DNA from: Candidatus Caccousia avistercoris
GTDB lineage: Bacteria > Bacillota > Clostridia > Oscillospirales > Acutalibacteraceae
Assembly (NCBI GenBank): GCA_018715025.1
Contig: DVMK01000100.1
Location: forward strand, 1-17,640
Length of the DNA stretch: 17,640 bases
Direction of reading: 5' to 3'
Positions 12,002-17,640 of the stretch are shown piece after piece; position 1 is the stretch's first letter; every line of letters begins with the position of its first letter. Made by a program: the position numbers and the translations under genes. A model generated the notes under the pieces. It saw nothing but the letters and a program-made list of their open reading frames with translations, made no database searches and had not been told where the DNA came from.

Positions 12002-13984
12002 TTGAAAAAGAGAAGAGTGTGGGCTTCTTCGCCGGTGTTCTACATTTTGGCCGGCCTGCTGTTCCTGGCGGCGGCGATCAGCTGGTTTCAGGACAATAAG
12101 ATCCTGTTCTGCGCCGAGCTGGCCGCGGCCGTGCTGGCGGTGGCCTCGGTAGCCCTGGCCACCGGCCATTTCAGGGCGTATGTGGCTTCTGCGCTGAAGG
12201 GCGCCAAGTCGGTGCTTGGGGCGGAGGAATACGAACGGCTGAAGAATTTTACCATGCCGGTTGCCATTGTGGGCGAGGCGGGGGACATTGTGTGGGTGAA
12301 CGACGCCTTCCTCGCCTCGGTCAGCCCCGGCCGGGAATGCCGGGGCGAAAGCGTGGTAAAGTACATTTACCCCAAAACCTTCCAGCAGATTCTGGAGGCC
12401 GGCGGCACCGACATTTCGGTGGAGGAGCGGCAGTTCACCGTATTTGCGAATAAAACCGAATCCGGCGGGATCCTGTATTTTGTAGACGATACATATTATA
12501 AGGAGATCAACCGGGAGTTTGAGGAGACGCGGCCTGTGGTGGCCCTGGCCTTTTTCGACAACAGGGAAGAGCTGGCCCGCGACACCAGCGGGTCAGAGGA
12601 CGCCCGTATCGCCTCTGAGGTGGAATCCTGCCTGAACGAATGGGCGGTTTCCATGGGCGGCTTTCTGAAGCGCCTTTCCGGCGGGCGGTTCCTCATCCTC
12701 ACCGACGAGGGGCATATCCGGGCGGCCATGGAAAAGCGGTTTGAGGTGCTGGACGCCGTCCGCCGCATTAAGACGGGCGAAAACCGCAGCGCCACCGTTT
12801 CCATCGGCGTGGCCCGGGGCGCCGCCAGCCTGCAGGAGGCCGAGCAGTGGGCCCGCGTCGCCCTTGACATGGCCCTGGGCCGCGGCGGCGACCAGGTGGC
12901 GGTCAAGCAGAAGGGCGGCGCCTACTCCTTCTTCGGCGGCCTTTCCAAAGGGGTGGAAAAAAGGGACAAGGTGCGCACCCGCGTCATTGCCGCCACCCTG
13001 GCAGACCATGTGAAGGCAAGCGACTGCGTGTTCCTCATGGGCCACAAGTATTCCGACCTGGACGCCATCGGCGCGGCCGTGGGCCTGTGGAGCGCGGTGA
13101 CAAAGGCCCTGGGCATGCCCGCCTATGTGGTGGTGAACCGGGGGCAGACCCTGGCCGGACCTGTTCTGGACTCTTTCGAGAACACGGGGGAGAACCTTCC
13201 CCGCATGTTCCTCTCCCCGGCAGAGGCCATGGGCATGGTGACGCCCCGCTCGCTGCTGATTGTGGTGGACACCCACTCCCAGGACTTTGTGGAAAGCCGC
13301 GAGCTTCTGGACGCCTGCTCCCGCGTGGTGGTGATTGACCACCACCGCATGATGGTGCGCCACATTGAAAACGCCATTATTTTTTACCACGAGCCGTACG
13401 CAAGTTCTGCCAGCGAAATGGTGGCGGAGCTGGTGCAGTACCTGGGCGAGAACTGCCTGAGCCGCAGGGAGGCGGAGGCCCTGCTTTCCGGCATTACGCT
13501 GGACACCAAGAATTTCGTGCTGAAAACCGGGGTGCGCACCTTTGAGGCGGCCGCCTACCTGCGCCGCCGGGGGGCCGACACCGTGCAGGTGAAGCGCATG
13601 TTCTCCGACTCCATCGACGCGTACAAGAAAAAGTACGAGATCGTCTCCAACGCAGAAATCGCCAACAACTGCGCCATCGCCTCCGCCAGGGAGGAATTCC
13701 CCGACATTCGGGTGACGGCGGCCCAGGCGGCCGACGAGCTTCTGTCCATTCAGGGGGTGAAGGCCTCCTTCGTCATTTTCCCCAGCGGCGGCGTGGTGAA
13801 TATTTCCGCCCGCAGCCTGGGCGAGGTGAACGTACAGCTGATTATGGAGGCGCTGGGCGGCGGCGGCCATTTGACCATGGCCGCCACGCAGCTTTCCGGC
13901 GTGGGAATTGAAGAGGGCAGGCGGCTTCTGAAGGAAGCCATCAGGAACGCTATCGAACGCGCCCTGCCCGCCAAGGATGCATAA
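12002..13984 (+). CDS. gdpP: Cyclic-di-AMP phosphodiesterase, GdpP type
   Basis: GdpP hydrolyses c-di-AMP, which controls potassium, osmotic and cell-wall balance. The 660-residue protein has two N-terminal membrane helices (about 11-29 and 34-52), a PAS-like sensory domain (about 80-165) and a degenerate GGDEF domain (about 170-300), with SGGRF in place of GGDEF. DHH and DHHA1 catalytic domains follow. Metal ligands are visible in H348-KYS-D352-L-D354 and in D446-H447-H448. The DHHA1 signature GGGGHLTMAA ends the active region (G619-H623). The start is set at TTG 12002 because AAAGGAG lies 8 bases upstream; a GTG at 11993 overlaps that site. It follows rnjA by 55 bases and precedes rplI, the common gdpP-rplI-dnaB order of Firmicutes. 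Confidence 0.95.
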   Translation: MKKRRVWASSPVFYILAGLLFLAAAISWFQDNKILFCAELAAAVLAVASVALATGHFRAYVASALKGAKSVLGAEEYERLKNFTMPVAIVGEAGDIVWVNDAFLASVSPGRECRGESVVKYIYPKTFQQILEAGGTDISVEERQFTVFANKTESGGILYFVDDTYYKEINREFEETRPVVALAFFDNREELARDTSGSEDARIASEVESCLNEWAVSMGGFLKRLSGGRFLILTDEGHIRAAMEKRFEVLDAVRRIKTGENRSATVSIGVARGAASLQEAEQWARVALDMALGRGGDQVAVKQKGGAYSFFGGLSKGVEKRDKVRTRVIAATLADHVKASDCVFLMGHKYSDLDAIGAAVGLWSAVTKALGMPAYVVVNRGQTLAGPVLDSFENTGENLPRMFLSPAEAMGMVTPRSLLIVVDTHSQDFVESRELLDACSRVVVIDHHRMMVRHIENAIIFYHEPYASSASEMVAELVQYLGENCLSRREAEALLSGITLDTKNFVLKTGVRTFEAAAYLRRRGADTVQVKRMFSDSIDAYKKKYEIVSNAEIANNCAIASAREEFPDIRVTAAQAADELLSIQGVKASFVIFPSGGVVNISARSLGEVNVQLIMEALGGGGHLTMAATQLSGVGIEEGRRLLKEAIRNAIERALPAKDA

Positions 13985-14011
13985 ATCATTTTATTTCAGG
14001 AGGGATTTCCA

Positions 14012-14455
14012 ATGAAGGTTGTATTGCTTGCAGATGTGAAGGGAAGTGGGAAGAAGGGGGAACTGGTGAATGTTTCCGACGGGTACGCCCGCAACTTCCT
14101 TCTTCCCAGAGGGCTTGCCAAAGAGGCCAACGCCCAGGCGATGAACGAGCTGAAAAACGCGCAGGCCGCGGCGGAGCACCGCGTGCAGGTAGAGAAGGAG
14201 AAGGCCGGCGAGGCCAAGGCAAAGCTGGACGGCAAAAGCGTGAAGGTCACCGCCAAGGCCGGCCAGGGCGGCAAGCTGTTCGGCTCCGTCACCTCCAAAG
14301 AGATCGCCGAGGCCATTGGGCAGCAGTTCGGCGTGCAGATCGACAAGCGCCGGGTAGAGTGCGCCGACATTAAGGCCTTCGGCACCTTCCAGTGCGAAAT
14401 CAAGCTGTACACAGGGATCAGCGCCAAGCTGTTCGTCGTGGTGGGCGAGGCGTAA
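14012..14455 (+). CDS. rplI: 50S ribosomal protein L9
   Basis: This 147-residue protein binds 23S rRNA at the L1-stalk base and helps keep the reading frame. The N-terminal RNA-binding domain is standard: MKVVLLADVKGSGKKGELV followed by VSDGYARNFLLPRGLA. A long central helix (about residues 45-75) leads to the C-terminal domain with GKLFGSVTSKEIAEAI and DKRRVE. A perfect AGGAGG lies 8 bases upstream of the ATG. It is 27 bases after gdpP and 6 bases before dnaB. Confidence 0.97.
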   Translation: MKVVLLADVKGSGKKGELVNVSDGYARNFLLPRGLAKEANAQAMNELKNAQAAAEHRVQVEKEKAGEAKAKLDGKSVKVTAKAGQGGKLFGSVTSKEIAEAIGQQFGVQIDKRRVECADIKAFGTFQCEIKLYTGISAKLFVVVGEA

Positions 14456-14461
14456 GGCTCC

Positions 14462-15835
14462 ATGGCGGAATATGCTGCTGACGCCTACGGCGCGCTGAAC
14501 CTGCCCTTTGCCCCCGAGGCGGAGCAGTCCGTCCTGGGGGCGGTTCTGCTGGATTCCTCCTGCCTAGACCGCGTGGCGGAGATTCTTCCCCGCCCGGAAT
14601 ATTTCTACCAGTCCAACAACAGCCTCATTTACTCCATTATGCTGGACATGTTCACCCTGGGCCAGCCGGTGGACTTCGTCACCGTGCTGGAAAAGCTGAA
14701 GGAGCAGGACGGGTTTGAGGAATCCGGGGGAAAAACGTACCTGCTGCAGCTGGCCCAGCTGGTTCCCTCCATCAACAACGTGGAAACCTACGCCCGCATT
14801 GTGCGGGACAAGTACGACGTGCGCACGCTGATTTTGACGGCGCGTGAGATTGTGGAGGAGGCCTCTGAGGGCGGGGCGGACGCCGCCACCCTGCTGGACT
14901 CGGCGGAACAGCGTATTTTTGACATCCGCCGGGGAAAGAATATGCAGGGGCTGCAGAGGCTGAACGAGGTGATTGTGCAGACCTTCGACCGTCTGGATCT
15001 GCTCAATTCCCCCGACAGCGACCTGTACCGGGGCGTGCCCACCGGCATCAAAGAGCTGGACGACACCATCACCGGGCTGAACAAGACGGACTTCATCCTG
15101 CTGGGGGCCCGCCCCGGCATGGGAAAGACCAGCTTCGCCCTGAACATCGCCCGCCATGCGGCGGTGAAGGCAGGCCGCACGGTGGCCTTCTTTTCCCTGG
15201 AAATGGGCAAGGAACAGCTCTGCTCCCGTCTGCTTTCCACCGAGGCCCTGGTGGGCGGCACCAAGCTGCGAACCGGGAAGCTGGAAAACGACGAGTGGGT
15301 GCGCCTGATTGAGGCGGGCGACATTCTTTCTCGGGCCAATATTTACCTGGACGACACCCCCTCCATCACTGTGCCGGAAATCAAGGCCAAGCTTCGCCGC
15401 CTGAAAGAGGTGGACCTGGTCATCATCGACTACCTGCAGCTGATGACCGGCGCCAGCCGGCGCAGCGAGGGGAACCGGGTGCAGGAGATTTCCGAAATCA
15501 CCCGCGGCCTGAAAATTATGGCGAAGGAGCTGAACATTCCGGTGCTCACCCTTTCCCAGCTGGCCCGCGACAGCGAAAAGCGCACCAACCACCGGCCGGT
15601 GCTTTCTGACCTGCGGGACTCCGGCTCCATCGAGCAGGATGCGGACATTGTTCTGTTCCTTTACCGCGAGGACTATTACTCTGCTGAGAACGAGCCCGGC
15701 CAGGAAACCGACCGGAACAGCGGCGAGTGCATCGTGGCCAAGAACCGCCACGGCGAGGCCAAGACCGTGCCGCTCCACTGGCAGGGCGAATTTATGCGTT
15801 TTACCGCGCAGGAGGTTGTGCACCATGCGCCATGA
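14462..15835 (+). CDS. dnaB: Replicative DNA helicase DnaB
   Basis: This is the hexameric helicase that opens the replication fork (called DnaC in B. subtilis). The 457-residue protein has the N-terminal DnaB domain (PFAPEAEQSVLGAVLLD) and a RecA-like ATPase domain. Walker A is GARPGMGKT at 215-223, Walker B is VIIDYLQLM, and the conserved FFSLEMGKEQL and PVLTLSQLARDSEKR follow. SGSIEQDADIVLFLYR is the family's arginine-finger region. No intein is present. The start ATG lies 6 bases after the rplI stop, with TAAGG just upstream, so translation is probably coupled. The last 11 bases overlap tilS. Confidence 0.97.
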   Translation: MAEYAADAYGALNLPFAPEAEQSVLGAVLLDSSCLDRVAEILPRPEYFYQSNNSLIYSIMLDMFTLGQPVDFVTVLEKLKEQDGFEESGGKTYLLQLAQLVPSINNVETYARIVRDKYDVRTLILTAREIVEEASEGGADAATLLDSAEQRIFDIRRGKNMQGLQRLNEVIVQTFDRLDLLNSPDSDLYRGVPTGIKELDDTITGLNKTDFILLGARPGMGKTSFALNIARHAAVKAGRTVAFFSLEMGKEQLCSRLLSTEALVGGTKLRTGKLENDEWVRLIEAGDILSRANIYLDDTPSITVPEIKAKLRRLKEVDLVIIDYLQLMTGASRRSEGNRVQEISEITRGLKIMAKELNIPVLTLSQLARDSEKRTNHRPVLSDLRDSGSIEQDADIVLFLYREDYYSAENEPGQETDRNSGECIVAKNRHGEAKTVPLHWQGEFMRFTAQEVVHHAP

Positions 15836-17225
15836 GGCGGGGGAAGCCGCTTCCATTGAGGAAATTGAAGAGAAAATCAAAGGGGTAATCGCTGGGTATT
15901 CCATGCTCCCGCAGGGCTGCGCCGTGGTGGCGGGCCTTTCCGGGGGTGCGGATTCCACCGCGCTTACCCATTTCCTTTTTACCCATCAGAAGGAATACGG
16001 CGTTTCTCTCACCGCCGTCCATGTGAACCATGGCATCCGGGCGGCGGCGGGGGAGGATGAGGAGGCGGCCCGCCGCTTCTGCCAGGGGCTGGGGGCGCCC
16101 TTCCGCGCGCTGCGCGCCGACGTGCCTGCCCTGGCCCGGCAGAAGGGGCTGTCTCTGGAGGACTGCGGCCGCCGGGTGCGGTACGGCTTTTTCCGGCAGG
16201 TGCTGGCAGAGCTGGGCGGCGCGGGCCGCATCGCCACGGCCCACACCTCCACCGACAGCGCCGAAACCATGCTGCTGAACCTGGCCCGCGGGGCCGGGGC
16301 CCGGGGCCTCAGGGGGATCCCGCCGGTGCGGGGAGAGGTGGTGCGGCCTCTTATTTCCCTCACCCGGCAGGAGGTAGAGGCCTACTGCCGGTGGTACCGC
16401 CTTCCCTTTGTGCAGGATGAAACCAATTTTACAGAGGAGTACGCCAGGAACAAAATCCGGCTCAGGGTAACGCCCGCCCTGCGCGAGCTGAACCCCGCCC
16501 TGGAGCGGGCCATGGCCCGCTCCGCCCAGCTTCTGGCCCAGGACGACGCCCTTCTGTACCGCATGGCCCGCCAGGCCCTGGAAGAAGCGCGGCGCGGCGC
16601 GGGCTGGAGCCTGCCCGCCCTGCGCCGGCTGGAAAGGCCGGTTCTTTCCCGGGCGATGATTTTGGCGGCGGAGGAGGCGGGCTGCGCCAGGCTGACCAGG
16701 GAGAATGTGGAAGAAATGGTGCAGGCGGCGCTTCACGGCGGCGGGGCGGCGGTGGCGGGGGGAATACAAATTACCGCCCGGGGCAATACTCTTTTTGCAG
16801 AGCGCCCCGTTCCCCAGGGAGAGGGCTGGTGCGTCCCCCTTTCCCTGCCGGAAACCCTTCTGCCGGACGGCCGCAGGCTGAAAATACGCCCGGCGGGCCC
16901 TCTGGAAACAGAAAATCCAAAGAAATTTTATAAATTCCTGTTTCATAATCCTGCCAACTATGATACAATACATGATATGGTCGCAAGAACCCGCCGGCCG
17001 GGGGATATTTTTCGCCCGGCAGGCAGGGGCGTGTCGAAAACCCTGAAAAAGCTTTTCTCAGAGGAGGGGCTTTCCCCGGCCCAAAGGGCCGGATGCGTCC
17101 TGCTGGCAAGCCGGGGCGGCGGGGAAATTTTCTGGGCCGAGGGCTTCGGCCCCTGCGAGGCCTGGAACCCCCGCGGGCACACCCAGGGTCTGTTTTGCGT
17201 GGAAATAGAAGAAAAAGGAGTTTGA
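15825..17225 (+). CDS. tilS: tRNA(Ile)-lysidine synthetase
   Basis: TilS converts the wobble C of the AUA-reading tRNA-Ile to lysidine using ATP and lysine, changing its codon from AUG to AUA. The 466-residue protein has the PP-loop motif SGGADS at 39-44, VHVNHGIR, LEDCGRRVRYGFF and TAHTSTDSAETMLLNLARGAG in its N-terminal ATPase domain. The C-terminal TilS domain contains ARTRRPGDIF and VSKTLKKLF. The length is normal. The true start is the ATG at 15825, with AGGAGG 9-10 bases upstream; the frame stays open further upstream only because it overlaps dnaB. It overlaps dnaB by 11 bases and is followed by hpt, the usual tilS-hpt pair of Firmicutes. Confidence 0.96.
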   Translation: MRHEAGEAASIEEIEEKIKGVIAGYSMLPQGCAVVAGLSGGADSTALTHFLFTHQKEYGVSLTAVHVNHGIRAAAGEDEEAARRFCQGLGAPFRALRADVPALARQKGLSLEDCGRRVRYGFFRQVLAELGGAGRIATAHTSTDSAETMLLNLARGAGARGLRGIPPVRGEVVRPLISLTRQEVEAYCRWYRLPFVQDETNFTEEYARNKIRLRVTPALRELNPALERAMARSAQLLAQDDALLYRMARQALEEARRGAGWSLPALRRLERPVLSRAMILAAEEAGCARLTRENVEEMVQAALHGGGAAVAGGIQITARGNTLFAERPVPQGEGWCVPLSLPETLLPDGRRLKIRPAGPLETENPKKFYKFLFHNPANYDTIHDMVARTRRPGDIFRPAGRGVSKTLKKLFSEEGLSPAQRAGCVLLASRGGGEIFWAEGFGPCEAWNPRGHTQGLFCVEIEEKGV

Positions 17226-17227
17226 CG

Positions 17228-17640
17228 ATGGAACAGGATATTCAAGAGGTTCTGTACAGCAGCGAATACCTTTCCCAGGTGGTGGCCGGGCTGGGCCGGC
17301 GGATCAGCGAGGATTACAGGGGGAAGAACCTGCTTCTGGTGAGCGTGCTCAAGGGCAGCGTGGTGTTTATGGCGGATCTGATGCGGGCCATCACCATTCC
17401 CTGCAGCATCGATTTCATGGCGGTGAGCAGCTACGGCTCCGGCACCAAAACCAGCGGCGTGGTGAAAATTATAAAGGATCTGGATATTAACCTGCAGGGG
17501 AAGGATCTTCTTCTGGTGGAGGATATTCTGGACAGCGGCATGACCCTGCAGTACATACGCGACATGCTGCAGCAGAGAAACCCCAGCAGCATTAAGCTGT
17601 GTACCCTGTTTGACAAGCCGGAACGGCGCACGGTGGATAT
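17228..17640 (+). CDS. hpt: Hypoxanthine phosphoribosyltransferase, 5' part (cut by window end)
   Basis: This purine-salvage enzyme makes IMP or GMP from hypoxanthine or guanine plus PRPP. The 137 visible complete codons start MEQDIQEVLYSSEYLSQ. LVSVLKGSVVFMADL (about 37-51) is the pyrophosphate loop region, DFMAVSSYGSGTKTSG the flexible catalytic loop, and LLLVEDILDSGMTL, with E98-D99 and D102-S-G-M-T106, the PRPP-binding motif. The frame continues to the window edge without a stop. The start ATG is 2 bases after the tilS stop, and its ribosome-binding site AAAGGAG lies within the end of tilS, suggesting coupled translation. ftsH commonly follows in this lineage but lies outside the window. 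Confidence 0.95.
   Translation, partial: MEQDIQEVLYSSEYLSQVVAGLGRRISEDYRGKNLLLVSVLKGSVVFMADLMRAITIPCSIDFMAVSSYGSGTKTSGVVKIIKDLDINLQGKDLLLVEDILDSGMTLQYIRDMLQQRNPSSIKLCTLFDKPERRTVD

Overview
The window looks like a GC-rich chromosomal segment of a low-G+C-lineage Firmicute, most likely a Clostridia/Oscillospiraceae-type gut anaerobe. This is inferred from the gene orders SRP RNA-dnaX, rpsF-ssb-rpsR, gdpP-rplI-dnaB and tilS-hpt, the AGGAGG ribosome-binding sites, sigma-A-type promoters, a zinc-type S18, a PASTA protein and RNase J. I see no mobile element, tRNA, CRISPR array or prophage gene. Apart from a few unassigned proteins and structured leaders, it is core housekeeping DNA.

Left part (1-3435). 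The 5' end of dnaX lies on the minus strand. Just upstream of it on the same strand is an SRP RNA gene with its own promoter. A divergent promoter drives yebC, followed by a 579-residue membrane protein. That protein has a zinc ribbon, a kinase-like domain whose catalytic residues appear to be lost, one transmembrane helix and two PASTA repeats. A strong bidirectional terminator closes this unit.

Middle, minus strand (3436-7391). One unit starts with a RING-like/zinc-ribbon multi-pass membrane protein followed by galU. No clear terminator separates galU from the promoter of the classical rpsF-ssb-rpsR operon. That operon ends in a strong terminator, and a 171-residue protein of unknown function starts immediately after its U-tract.

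Right part, plus strand (7463-17640). prfB (RF2, with no programmed frameshift) and a maltose/galactoside-type O-acetyltransferase each end in a terminator. A gene-free stretch of about 550 bases follows. It holds two terminators, an unidentified foldable block, a near-consensus promoter and a highly structured leader ending in mutually exclusive pairings just before the Shine-Dalgarno of the RNase J gene. From there a compact run continues: rnjA, gdpP (c-di-AMP phosphodiesterase), rplI, dnaB, tilS and hpt (cut by the window end). It combines RNA decay, second-messenger turnover, translation, replication, tRNA modification and purine salvage.

The most noteworthy items are the pseudokinase-PASTA protein, the structured rnjA leader with the unidentified block in front of it, and the RING-like membrane protein next to galU. 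None of these amounts to proof of a new system.
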